Origin: Plantago elongata
Taxonomy: Eukaryota > Streptophyta > Magnoliopsida > Lamiales > Plantaginaceae
Direction of reading: 5' to 3'
Assembly: GCA_036897095.1 (NCBI GenBank)
Contig: JAYMSP010000059.1
Location: 34,245-98,244, forward strand
DNA length: 64,000 nt
The notes below the pieces were generated by a model. It made no database searches. It saw only the letters and a list, made by a program, of their open reading frames with translations, and was not told the DNA's origin. Position numbers and translations under genes: made by a program. This document shows positions 1 to 12,520 of this stretch, in pieces; within the stretch, counting starts at the first letter, position 1, and each line of letters opens with the position of its first letter.

Positions 1-66
1 CGAATAGATTGATTATATTTTTTAAAATGGAATGTTTTGGCTAAAGCTCGAACGAAATTTCTTTAT

Positions 67-3000
67 TCAAGTTCCGCATGTGAGCTTTGTCACGATAATG
101 AATGTACCTTGCCACTCCCACACCACCTTAGATTCACCCTTCACTAACTTTGGGTACTGTTCTACACGAGAATCTTCTTGAACCAACTCTTCTACCTAGA
201 GAAAATCATCAAAGAAACAGAAATGGCATATTAGACCAGAGGTGATTTCTTTGAATACAGCAAAATAAACATCCTCCCAGCACGCACACAAAATTAAGGT
301 CAACTAAAATATTACACCCATATCTCCCAGACAATCACTTCAGACCATACTACAGGGGCATACATGTATATGGCTGAAACGAACAAGTAAACTACCCAGC
401 AGTTGCATCGGCACAAACTTGACGAATTATAAGTTCACTACAAAGAAGGCATAGTAAGACTAATTAACTTCCACATCGTCCCGTTATCCATGACAAGTGT
501 GAATGACACGCATCTCAACATGATGTGAAGAACACTGCATATCCAATTGTAATTATTTCTATGTGAAGACTTATTAGGAAATGTTGCATAGAACAGGAGA
601 TTAAGAAAGGATGAACTTCTTGGAGCCAGAAACACGAACAAGTGTTTGAATGTGTGTAAGGGAGAACAATTCTAGATCTTCGTCTAACACTAAGAGACAT
701 CTGTTATATATGTACAATATTTATTTTCTTTAGAATGCCAATTTTTTTAAAAATAAAAAGAGCTAAAGCTCTCGGATATATATCCCCTCTCATAAGAGAA
801 ATAAAATTGTCCACAATTAGATTTTTTTAGACAGTCAGAACTGGTTCAACAGATCTAGTACTTGTTCGGAGCACGTGCCAGAAACACAGAGCTCAACAAC
901 CAACATTGAGCGCAAGAGAAACATTTTATAAGTAAACCTCAATTAAGATTCAGATATTATACAACTAGAAACCTCCAATGGTGTCTTAATGAAAATGTTA
1001 GGCCTCCCAACTAATTGGCTATTAGCAGGAAATAACAGAAATTTCAGCCTAACCTGCATGTGCCCTTGTTTCACATTCAACTAAACCCATGCATGGACAT
1101 TGAATACAAACCCAATGACCATGAGGAGAAAATAATTTTAAATGATAAAACGTTTACATTTCAGTGTTTGGAATCACAACCACATATTAAAGCTATACCT
1201 TTTTCCACAGAGATGGGTCCTTTCTTTCCTTCGGTGAGAGAAGATGATCCCGCAACCAGGAAGCAACCACCCAGGACTCATACTCTCCATCTGAACTCCT
1301 GGATGATAATGGCTTCTCCTCAAGTATATCACAAACCTAAAATTATAAAGCTAAAAATTATTACTACCACAGCATGAAGAAGCAAAGCATCCCAGTAAGG
1401 TTATAATGTATCTCCTTATGGAATCCTAAAGAAACCATATCATAAGACCTTAACCAAAAATACTTATGCCATTCACAACCTAGATATGATTGATGCAATA
1501 TACCAATTTAGAAGAAAGCCTTTTCCACTTATTCCATTCCAGTGATGTGCCTTAAGAAAGGCCTAAAGCAAGTATGTCTTTTTATCTTCGCATCACATCC
1601 AGATTCATCACTCACTCGTGTATATCTTGCAACTTGCTCATTAGAAATCAAGGCTGTGATATTGCTATTGAGAAGATAAAATAGATTTCAGGCATTAGAC
1701 TTGGTAGCATGGCATTCTCCAATCATATTTCTATATGACATAGTTTACAGGGTGTCATTCTTTTATTCTCAACTACAATGATAGGACTTGGTAGGATGGC
1801 ATTCCCCTCCATTTATTTCAAGTTTTCCACTCGTAAAAATAAATAAACGTACAGTATATAGACAAAAAAAGAAGAAACATGCCTCATGGTAAAGCTGTTC
1901 AGCTCTCAGAGATAATTGATGTTGTTTGCGTGCCCTGAACGAAATTAGAATGCATCCCACTAACTGTAAACTTGAAGATGGTCAACAAGCTTCATTGAGT
2001 ATGTGATTAACATAAAGTTTTATGCTGCACTGAACAGTAATATACCAACGGACAAGCCATCACTAAAAGTAGTATATGCTTGATTATCCACTGCCGGACC
2101 GAACAAGTGAGTGGCTTATACTTGTTGACAACTGACTCCGTGCACTTGAATTCCTCAACACTGAAGTAAGGAGAAGGAAATTATCAAACCATTTGCTGAA
2201 GAGAAAAAGGTAACCTCAATACGGAGATACCAAAAGTGTCATACCCATGATTTTCTCGTCTTGTTTCTAGTGAATTACGGATTGTCTCCATGGCTCTTTG
2301 TTTCGCAAGCATGTAAATGGCCTCGTCCGGATCACCACCATAACTATCATTCTTTCTGTACTCATATAAATCAGTCCAAAGCTCCCCCTCCGAAACCTAA
2401 TTGAAACATACTTAGATAGTGAATACATGATGCTAGCATTCATTGAGACATTGTTACTTCTCATATGGTGTATGGTGGATGAAAGTGCATGGATTCAAGT
2501 GTTACGAACCCAAGATTTTCCGATGCCATTGCACAACAATTGCGAGTAAGCTTCACAAACTCGGACTTGTACCCATTCAGACTTGCATCATCATAAAAAT
2601 TCACAAAAACTGGCAACATTAGTCTTACAAAGCTGCACCGCAGCATAAATAACCATAGTACAATCAGATAAATAGTAACACTGCTTACAAGCATTTTAGC
2701 AACTTGATGAACATGTCCGTCTTCAACACAAACCGTGCCATCATCGGCATCATGATGTACGTACCCAGGCTGACATTCTAACTTGCCGCCATAACAGACT
2801 CCGTATTCAGGACACGGTCTGCAGTTAAAATAATCATCTGAAACAGCCACAAATGACTCAACATAATCAGAGAATACTAACAAAAAAAAAATCAGGTTCG
2901 TTCAATTACACATAATTAGAACTAGTAAGGTAACAATTACAACAAATAACGATCCATACATAGTAACATAGATTAGTAGAGAAATTGACCAATCCAATAA

Positions 3001-3331
3001 TCGATCGAACTGTGCAATAGTTTAATTTAGGGTAAGGAAAACGAAACCTACCGTAGAGTTCGTGGTCAGTGGAGGTGCTACTAGTATCGCAGAAAGGGGG
3101 CTGATGCTTCTGCGTCTGATTGCTTGATGTTAAGAAGTTACAGATCATTAACACGAAAGCAGCTACGGTTAAAACGGCGATCAACTGGTATAAGTCCGAT
3201 TTTGACGAGGGTAGCAGATTTGATGATGGTGGTGAGGAAGGATAGGGTTTATCATTCTCGTTGTGGCGAGTTTTCTTCTTTCTGCTCCTGCTGCTAGTGC
3301 TAGGAGTGGTGTGATCAGGAGGATCGGCCAT
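67..3331 (-). CDS. Man1-Src1p C-terminal (MSC) domain membrane protein, 8 exons
   Basis: Eight exons read on the minus strand: 3331-3052, 2837-2689, 2581-2510, 2396-2245, 2160-2046, 1963-1883, 1336-1199 and 195-67. They join in frame to 371 residues ending at a TGA (67-69). The N terminus is a basic, Ser/Pro-rich tail, then a membrane segment at about residues 47-67. A Cys-rich luminal part follows (FNCRPCPEYGVC), then RVCEAYSQLLCNGIGKSW, a second hydrophobic stretch across exons 5-6 (IIKHILLLVMACPL, LVGCILIS), and a C-terminal domain with ESWVVASWLRDHLL and KLVKGESKVVWEWQ. This pattern is the MSC domain of Man1/Src1/Heh inner-nuclear-membrane proteins; I compare it with Arabidopsis At5g46560. 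No LEM or SAP-like domain is visible, as expected for the plant form. Intron 6 needs a GC donor (GAG|GCATGT). The last intron is about 1 kb. A nuclear-envelope location is inferred from the family. Confidence 0.88.
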
Positions 3332-4450
3332 TCGATTGTATTTGCTGCTAACTGGTTTGTAGCTTCGTCTCCATTATCAGAGTGAGAGATTGTTCGCGTG
3401 CTAAATTCAAATAGTTCACAAATACATTTTGACTTAACGTTTTTATTTTATTTTAAAAACGTCAATAGTAGTTCAAGATTTTAAGCGTCTTGAGTAATTA
3501 TGTAACTCCGTGTTCAACGACACTAACTTTCAATTAATATTTCACCTCCATAAACTTCTTCTTATAAAACCTTCGTTACGTGACTTGTTTCAATTTAAAG
3601 TTATAAAACAAAACGACAACACTCTTCTTTTTGCTTGTGAAGCATAGGAAAGTATAGGAATTTGAAGGGAATTTAAAGCTAGGGCTTATAGGTCAACGTC
3701 TTGTTATTCCTGCTTCATTTCTTATACAATTTAGGGCGCATATAAATAGAGCAACCTCTCTAGAATATAATAATTTATTAATAACTCAGCTAGCTCGTTT
3801 GAAAATTTAATCAAACTGGCTTATTCGTAAAACCTATCAGCTAATTTTGTGACAGTTATTCTTCTCAAAGTCAAGTTGGAAGCATGTGGGTTGGATCTGA
3901 AGCTTGTTTCAACCCAAAACAGTGCCATTTATGACACTGGGACTCATCTTCTTATAATTACGGTAGGGACAACCGGAAGTTGGCCCGTCCATAGTAGCAT
4001 TTAATCCACGGCCCATTCACTGTTATATGCACCGATCAGCCCACTCCAACCCCACTGGCTCCACCTTGTTTGACTTTTGTGTTGTGTTTCTTACTCTACT
4101 AGTACGCTTATTTCACCATTTCCAATTTTACATAATCACACCCATGATTTCTTTAATAATTTGAATTATGGGAAAATTATTAACATCCCACATTTAACCG
4201 AATACAATTATATAATTTTGTTTAATTATAATTTTTAAACACGTAAGTTTCGATTTGCATAACAACACAAAGCAGTAAATTAGTAAGTAGAGTAGAAAGT
4301 TTAGGCGGATAAATCAATATTAGCTGGAGAGAAGAAGAAAGAGTTAGAGATGGAGTAATTCTTCTTCCACCGTCGGTCGTTTCCTTACCTCTCACAACTC
4401 CATCAATCATCAAACTCCAATAATAAATTAACAAACACACTAATAAATTC
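3332..4450. other. head-to-head intergenic spacer (shared promoter region)
   Basis: About 1.1 kb between the start of the minus-strand Man1-like gene and the 5' leader of the plus-strand PMT14-like gene. It is AT-rich and I see no open coding potential. It must hold both promoters; I could not assign individual elements. Confidence 0.6.
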
Positions 4451-5608
4451 CATTCACTCTCACTCTCTTCAACTCGTCACTCTTATAAACTACACTACAT
4501 CCCAACAGATTTGCCTTGCCTCTCTGTAATCGCATTTCCTTCCATCCCTTTCAAACTAATACTAAACCCCCACTCTCTTTACTCATTACAGTGGAGCAGC
4601 AAGCAGGCTGTTAAACGGAGTACAAACCACTCAATCGGCAGCAGATGCTTTCACTTCCCTTTTCATCTTAAGCTTATTTCTTTTTTCAGGTACTTGATCT
4701 ACTCTTTTCAAGCATATCTTCTTGCTTTCTGACAATCTTAATTGTCGATATTGTTGATGATATTAAGTCCCGGATTTGATTTTGCTTGCCGGCCTTTCCA
4801 TTTTTTTTTTATTGTACTCAACTGTGATTTCATGATTTGATCTTGTGCATACTAGTATACTACTACAACTGGTTTGATTGTATGTCTGTAGTGTACCAAA
4901 GACACGTTATTTATAGATCATTATAGATAATAGATCTGTTTACCGTAAATAGATGTGATGCCATTTTGAGGTTGGATTTGGTACCTACATTGATTTATTA
5001 CTTTTTACAGATTCCTTGTGTACTTGCTACTTAAAGTCGATTTTTTGGATTAGTTGACCAGATGTGTTGAAATTTGAATTAAGGTCGGATCAGATCGTGA
5101 TCCGGGGTATTAACATATGGTGTGGCATTCAAATACCAGTGCTGATTTAAAAAGAATCCATTTTTATGTAAATTCTACGATTTTCAAGAGGATCTTTTGT
5201 AACTTTCTTCGAGATATATTGTGAGTTGTAACATATAAGCTGTATGTGCAAATCTGGGGAATGCCGATAATTAGGTGGATACTGGATAGTGGACAGTGGT
5301 GTAGTAGTCATTTTTGGGATTGTGCATCTAACCGTTAAAAACGTCTAACATGAGTTTTTATCCTTTTGTAATACAGTTATCGAATCCATAAACATTGTTT
5401 TCTATACCTGGAGTTCCGCATAATTTTTCAAGTCACATTTTGTGATTTAATTAGTTTCCTGAAAAGTGTAATAAAATTAATTATTGATGCTACTATGTTA
5501 CGAATGAATGGAACCATTGATTATGATAAGATGACAACCTCGCACTTGCATGTTATGGAACTGTCCTACTGACATAGTTTTGTGTAGGGAGGACGATCCA
5601 TCATATAA
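4450..5608 (+). other. PMT14-like 5' leader with a 5' UTR intron
   Basis: A pyrimidine-rich leader starts at about 4450-4500. A donor (TTTCAG|GTACTT) lies at 4690 and an acceptor (TTGTGTAG|GGAGG) at 5587, giving a leader intron of about 0.9 kb that ends 21 bases before the ATG. The intervening sequence is T-rich with no conserved coding frame. The exact transcription start is inferred. Confidence 0.5.
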
Positions 5609-8600
5609 ATGGCTTCAAAGTATCACCCTCCACCCGGTAGAGGAGGACGCAGTCCAGTGTCCATCTTTTTTGTTCTTTGCCTCTGCGTTGGCTGTTATTT
5701 GTTGGGAGTCTGGCAGAGGAGTGGTTTCGGCAAGGGGGATGGTTTTGCAGTAGAGATGAATAAGCAGCAGCAGCAGCCAATTAACTGTGAAATCACTTCC
5801 TCCCTGGACTTTGAAAGTCATCATGAATTTGTGGAGCCTGTGGAGTCTTCCCTCCCCAAAGCCAAACTTATCAAACCATGTGATGTCAAATACACCGACT
5901 ACACTCCTTGTCACGAGCAGGATCGAGCCATGACCTTCCCTAGAGAAAATATGATTTACAGAGAAAGGCATTGCCCTCCGCAGAATGAGAAATTGCATTG
6001 TTTGATTCCCGCTCCCGAAGGCTATACAAGTCCTTTCCCCTGGCCAAAGAGCCGTGACTATGTTTACTATGCCAATGTGCCTTTCAAAAGCTTGACAGTT
6101 GAGAAGGCTAACCAGAATTGGGTGGAATATCAGGGTAACGTTTTCAAATTCCCAGGAGGTGGCACGATGTTTCCTAATGGTGCAGATGCATATATTGATG
6201 AGCTTGCATCTGTGATCCCAATTAAAGATGGTTCCGTCCGAACAGCGCTAGACACTGGCTGTGGAGTATGTTCCTTTTCCTTTCTCATTTATGCTTGTCT
6301 TATTAACAAACTGATGAGATCACTTAAACGACACACACAGCCGGTAAATAAAAGCTTACATATGGAACTCTATATAATGTACATAAGTCAAGTACACATT
6401 TCCGTAGGTAATTCATTCCACTAAGACTGTAAATGTTGATCATTCTTGATAGTATATTGACAGATTAAGAAACATGCAGAATGCACCTTTAGGCAAATTC
6501 ACATTGTCTACTCTTTAAAACACAAAAATAATCGCCCATTTTGTTAGATGCCAAAAACATAAATTAAGTGAATATACCAGACCTAAGGGTTGAGAAACTT
6601 GATAGTTACACCGCCTTTCAGTGTGTGACTTTGGTTTCATGACCCCATTTCATATGGAGGTTTCTAGTAAAATATTAAAGATGTAATGCATTAGCTTGAA
6701 TTACATAAGAACACTTCCTTTTTCTTTTTGTGATTAGCTTCTAAACTAGTTATTCTAATTTCTACCAGGTGGCCAGTTGGGGTGCTTACATGCTGAAGAG
6801 AAATGTACTAGCAATGTCATTTGCACCGAGAGACAATCACGAGGCACAAGTGCAATTTGCATTGGAGCGAGGTGTGCCTGCTATTATTGGTGTTCTTGGC
6901 TCAATACAACTTCCCTTTCCATCTAGAGCATTTGACATGGCACAGTGCTCAAGGTGCCTCATTCCATGGGCGGCCAATGGTATGTCATCACAGCTTCTTA
7001 GATAACCACATGTTACATTGATATTGGTTCTATACTTTTAATTACAAAGATGCAACGGACAATTCATTTTTTCAAAATTATCATTTTCAATAAGTAGCAA
7101 GTATCATGACAGTATTATGTAAAGGAAGATGCTACTCACATGCAATTTTCAGATAGCAAATGTCGTCTATGAGATCAACACATGTTTTGCTGTATTGAAC
7201 AGCATGTTGGTTTCCTCGTTCTATTTATTAAGAGCAAGTGTGTTTCATCTGTGCAACTCCTAGTGCCCAAGTTAAAGAGGTTTCTCCAATTTTTCAGAGG
7301 GCATGTACTTAATGGAGGTAGATCGAGTTCTAAGACCTGGTGGACACTGGATCTTATCTGGTCCTCCAATCAATTGGAAGACGTACTATAAAACGTGGAA
7401 AAGGACCAAGGAAGACCTGAAGGCTGAGCAGTCAAGGATCGAGGAGTTGGCTGAATCTCTCTGCTGGGAGAAGAAGTACGAGAAAGGAGACATTGCCATT
7501 TGGAGGAAAAAAGATAATACCAAGTCTTGCAGAAGGAAATCTACTAATTATTGCCCGACATCAGATGCTGATAATGTGTGGTAAGAAGCCACATCTATTC
7601 ATTCTCCTGTCATGATTTGTACTAACCCATTTATTATGAGGCAACATAATCATATGTTTAGCTTCTGAAAAGTATCACCAAAATCTTGTTTTGCTAACCA
7701 CAGTACGTGTGTCTTGAGCTTAGTTTCAAGGAATTTATAGCTCTTGGGACATTAGATGGTGTAAAAAATGAAACTAGATATTATAACCCTTTGCTCATTT
7801 TTTTTTTCCAGCACAAGGTGACATAGGATTGTCTGTTATACATGGGGCTCTTCCTGAGAACCATACAACTACACCAATCTCTTTGATGTTTGATCACTAA
7901 AAAAAATAAAATCAACACAAAGAAAAGGGGTAGATAGAGATTTCAGGAAGGGATGATTTTATGTGATATTATAAATTATAATCTGCATATGATGAGCATT
8001 CTCTGTTTCTTTTTTTTAGGTATAAGAACATGGACGTATGTGTAACTCCCTACCCAGAGGTTGAGAGTAATGACGAAGTTGCTGGAGGAAAGCTGAAAAA
8101 GTTTCCAGCACGGCTTTTTGCCATCCCACCTAGAGTAGCCAGTGGCGAAGTTCCTGGAGTCACATCTGAATCTTATCAAGAAGACAATAAGCTTTGGAAG
8201 AAACATGTTGTTGAATACAAAAGGATTGTAAGATTACTTGGTACCACTAGGTATCGAAACATTATGGATATGAACGCAGGCCTTGGCAGTTTTGCTGCAG
8301 CTTTGGAGTCACGAAAGTTGTGGGTGATGAATGTTGTGCCCACTATTGCTGAGAAAACTCTTGGTGTCGTTTATGAGAGAGGGTTGATTGGCATTTATCA
8401 TGACTGGTAACTCCTTATACTTTTATGCATTTAACATTATTCAGAGGTGCAGTGTGTAAATATTACCATGTCAAGGATTCAAAACTGTAGCTTCAATGTT
8501 GTATATTAATTAGTTGATTCCAGCTCAAATGAAGGCTTATATATAATATTCTGCTTTTGTGTAGGTGCGAAGGTTTCTCCACTTATCCAAGGACTTATGA

Positions 8601-9091
8601 TCTCATTCATGCTAACAGAGTATTCACCTTATACGAGGACAAGTAAGTCACAATTCCTTGAATATTCACTTCTCTTCTCCTCAACGACTTGTAAAACTGT
8701 TGTCATCGAGTTGAAAACATGAAGTCATGAACTAGTCTTTTGCTGATAAGCACATCGTGCCAGTTACTCGATTAGTTTTTTTGGCTTTTATTCTTTCATG
8801 AGTGCAGTATGTGCAGCGTATGATTAAGTTGGGTTTTCATTTTTTCCCTCAATAACCAGGTGTGACTTTGAAGACATGCTCCTGGAAATGGATCGCATAT
8901 TAAGGCCTGAAGGTTCAGTGATCGTGCGAGATGGAGTAGAGGTCTTGAATAAGGTTATGAAAATAGCCAGAGGCATGAGATGGGATATAAAAATGTTGGA
9001 TCACGAGGATGGACCTTTAGTACCAGAGAAAATATTGGTCGTGGTCAAGCAATACTGGGTTGGTTCAGGCAACAGCACCTCTGCTGAATAA
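5609..9091 (+). CDS. PMT14: probable pectin methyltransferase, PMT14/PMT2 type, 6 exons
   Basis: Exons 5609-6265, 6769-6979, 7298-7580, 8020-8406, 8565-8642 and 8860-9091 join in frame to 615 residues. It is a type II Golgi membrane protein: a short basic N terminus, one membrane anchor at about residues 16-35, then the putative SAM-dependent methyltransferase (DUF248) domain. Landmarks are the [18 protein letters not shown] block, the SAM motif LDTGCG ending exon 1 (about residues 214-219), [40 protein letters not shown] and the end [15 protein letters not shown]. The family methylates homogalacturonan in the Golgi. The whole chain matches Arabidopsis PMT14 (At4g18030) closely from memory, and its paralogue PMT2 slightly less so. 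The start is the first ATG after the leader intron and gives the expected MASKYHPP N terminus. Splice sites are all GT-AG. Confidence 0.93.
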
Positions 9092-10480
9092 TAAATCAAG
9101 AAAGATTGAAAATTAAAACCCGGACTAGCTAGCTTATTGTTATTGGTTTTTATTCTCCTATAGATGGTAATGGTGAATGGTGATAGTATTGTTATGTGAT
9201 GAAGCAAAGGTTAGCCAGTAATAGGTGATGGAATATTTCCACTTAATGCTTTTGTTTTTTGTGGTATCGATCTTTTACATTTGAGCAACTGTATCTAATT
9301 TATTGGACCCTGATAGATAAATATTTAATGAATGAACACACGTACGCAAGTATGTACGTATCTTTGGGTCATGGAGAAAAGCATTTGCTGGTAGTTTCGA
9401 TCGTATTAGACTAACGCAGTTTCTTGCTTACCAACTAATAGTTCATCTTTGATTTTCCCAATGGAGTATTACACATGAGTCGAGATTTATCAAGGCTCAA
9501 CTCGTTAAGTTTCAATGTATGTTCTTTTGACAATGTATTCAAATAATGGATTAAGCTAGTGCATTGTTTTGTTAACTGCCACATTATGTCTCAAGTGGAT
9601 TTATGAATACAGATTTACCAATGGCTTTAACTGGAAGGGAACTATTACTTGTGCGAAAGCGGTTACACGAAGAGCGATGGTCTCCTGACACTGTATGAAG
9701 GATTGAAGGTAGGAGATATCATCTTGAAGAATCAGGTGAATCTGGTTCTTGTGACTTACAAGGGTACTTTAACATGCAATGCTTATTTTTGTTACTACTG
9801 CGAGTTTTGTTGTTTGAACTTGCATTCTGAGAAGAGGTCTAATATTTTCATATACTGTGCCAAGAACCAACACAGGACCCAAGGACGTGTTCTTGGGAAA
9901 TGAACGTAGACCCCTGATTCGAACATAACAGGCCGGGCGACCAATTCGCACCAAAATGAACCTAGATTATCATAAGAGACAGACAGTATATAGTTTAATA
10001 CCAGTAGCCAAGAAGCTAAGAATGAGAGGGGGTTGGTTTATCACTTGAGACAGGTGGAGGCAAACGATTGGATGCCAATAGAAAGGCACCCTGATCTTTG
10101 GTAGGGACTATAGAATGAACTAGGGGAGGAGAATTTTGGAGTGGATTAATTTTATTATCTATGGAGTGGATTGTTTGAACTTTGAACCAGATAAATAAAA
10201 TAAAATTAAAAAGGCTGTGCAAATGCCACGCCATCAATCTCTGTTATCCTGATTACTTGAAACGAGTGGTTTTCCTGGAATTCATTAATCTGTGCATTTT
10301 TTGAGCTGCATCTGTATGTGAAATAAACTTTCACCATCTATCGAGATTGAGTAACCAACAAAAAATCTAAGTGGACACAACGTATGTATGTATGTATGTA
10401 TGTAAATAGGTTGGTCATATATACACATTCTTGTTTGTAACCACTGAGTAATTAATCTTTCTTTTGATAGCAGATTAAGC
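9092..10480. other. intergenic region, PMT14-like 3' end to CURT1B
   Basis: The first few hundred bases are probably the PMT14-like 3' UTR. The remainder has only short open frames with no recognisable domain. A (TATG)n microsatellite lies just upstream of CURT1B. No RNA gene was seen. Confidence 0.6.
10382..10404. repeat. (GTAT)n microsatellite
   Basis: About five uninterrupted GTAT units, roughly 80 bases upstream of the CURT1B ATG, probably within its promoter or leader. Confidence 0.9.
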
Positions 10481-11600
10481 ATGGCCTCAACTGCAGCCAC
10501 ACTTTCTATTACTGCTGCGGCAGTTTCTTCGCCCTCCGTCTCGGACTCTGCAGTTAACGGCAAGACTTCTCCGCAATGTGTCTCTTTGCCATCACTCCCT
10601 CCGCTGCTGCCTAACTCCCACAACCGCCACTCAAAGACTACCACCTATTGTTAGTTCCTCTACTACTAGTTTATATATAGTACTCATTCATTATAAGGAC
10701 AAACTAACGGATTGTTATTTATCGTTCTTGTTTAGGCCGGAAGCTAGCCCGGAATGTTGTTGCCATGGCTACTACCAGTACTGGAGAGGCACCTCCAGCA
10801 ACAACAACAACTGAAGTTGTCGAATCCACCGAGACTCCTGAGATTCTCAAAACAATCCAACAAACTGTACGTATGCTACACGATTATTTTAGATAAAGAG
10901 AGACGTTCGCAAGTAACTTGATTTGCTTAAGGAAGTTGCAAGCAAGCTAGTACAACTACATAATAGTTTCATTATATTGTAGCTTATATATAGTTGTTTC
11001 ATCTCATGTAGTGGGAAAAAGTTGAAGACAAGTATGCAGTAAGTTCTCTAGCTGCTGCTGGAGGAATTGCCCTCATTGGAGCAGCCGGAATGATATCTGT
11101 ATGTACCATAAGCTTTGATGACTGAACGATTAAATTCCCCATATAAGTGTTCTTGATTGTTTCTGATGGTGTCACCATATATGCATGTTTACAGGCTATT
11201 GACAAGCTTCCACTAGTACCTGGTGTTCTTGAGCTCGTAGGAATTGGATATTCCGGAGTGAGTAATACTGAACACAATTCTATTGTTTGACAAAAATAAG
11301 ATAGAACTGAAGCAGCAGCAGCTTAATGTATCATGAATAAGTAGCATCCACTCGTTGCATTGCTTTTGAATACTTCCATCCCTGATCGATGCATTACTAA
11401 CTAGCTGTTTGTTGATGCAGTGGTTTGCTTACCGGAACCTAGTTAACAAGCCAGACAGGTACATACTGAATTAAAGAAGCTTTATTTAGCTCTAGTAGAG
11501 ATAAGTCTGAACTTCTGGTTGCTGATATTCATAATATTTCAGGGATTGCTTGATTGAGAAGATCAAATCCACATACAGCAACATAATTGGTACCAGCTAG
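10481..11600 (+). CDS. CURT1B: CURVATURE THYLAKOID 1B-like protein, 6 exons
   Basis: Exons 10481-10649, 10736-10866, 11012-11098, 11195-11257, 11421-11458 and 11543-11600 join in frame to 181 residues. Residues 1 to about 60 are Ser/Ala/Thr-rich without acidic residues early on, as in a chloroplast transit peptide. The mature part contains RKLARNVVAMATT, an amphipathic segment WEKVEDKYAV, a hydrophobic segment with ALIGAAGMIS, then LPLVPGVLELVGIGYSGWF and the end KSTYSNIIGTS. This is the CURT1 four-helix layout: two membrane segments flanked by amphipathic helices that bend thylakoid membranes at grana margins. The CRK-x-x-RNVV context and the end match CURT1B (At2g46820, formerly PSI-P/TMP14) best; CURT1A is the alternative. 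Exon 5 is only 38 nt. The gene is convergent with the next one. Confidence 0.92.
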
Positions 11601-12520
11601 TTGAAGACTCACAAGGCAAAGCAACTCATCAATAATTGAACATGGATCCATCCTATAGCGGAAACATAAATGTAATAATGTATATGTTTTTACTACTCAT
11701 GAGATTTATCCATATGCTTGTATTCCTCTACTTGTTTTAATTTGTGGAATCACTCTAACCAAATATTTTGGTTAAAATTATTCCAAGTCTTTCATCCAGG
11801 CTACTTTATGTGTACATACAATTGTTATCTTAAGGTTCAGTTCCATTCTTGATGCCATCTCATGGTCAGAAGTTAAATGAAACTGGAGATGGATGAATGT
11901 TTAGAACACACTAATTTTGTGCTAATTCACTTCCATGTTTTGTACCAAATCATCTTATATAGATCTGCTGCAAAACATAAGATACATAACATATTGTAGG
12001 AATATATGGGAATTAAGGTAATGCATAAATTTTCCGCCATGATATTGTAAACCTCACCGCTCACATAAATGTTGGCACAAACACTGCTAAACTAGTAAAA
12101 AGAAATTTGTACCAATATCTAGGAAGAAGCTGAGAGAAGTTGGGAAACAGACAGCTTCATAATTGGAACATAAACGCCTGACTTGATTATACTGTGCGAA
12201 AATGGAAGTATGAAGCCTGTAATCTGTGAAGTTAAAACAATTATAGAGAAACCAAACATACCAACACAACAGGTACATTTTATTGATTTATTAAGCTTGT
12301 TTACAGAACCATACAACTGGTTACATACATCCTACCCATTGGGTTGTGGAGAAGACTCCAACAACTAACTAGCTGCTTTTCACATATTATACATTGGAAA
12401 ACAGTATATAACTCGAAGAACTAGGAAAAAGAAAAGAACATTTCAGTACACTGATAAACATATATATCAGATCTGTGTGTATGAAAAAACTCTGGCGCAG
12501 ACAAGTGAACTTTATACGAA
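11601..12520. other. convergent 3' regions of CURT1B and the DUF4079 gene
   Basis: About 0.9 kb of AT-rich sequence between two stop codons facing each other. It should hold both 3' UTRs and poly(A) sites. No coding or RNA feature was recognised. Confidence 0.6.

Noticed and set aside
5615-5998. 127-codon open frame antisense to PMT14 exon 1
   Set aside because: It is the reverse complement of a strongly conserved coding exon and shows no family resemblance.
9649-9903. 84-codon plus-strand frame downstream of PMT14
   Set aside because: No recognisable domain, no neighbouring exons and no clear start context; treated as intergenic.
10285-10644. 119-codon minus-strand frame over the CURT1B start
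   Set aside because: It overlaps the CURT1B transit-peptide exon and is explained by its composition.
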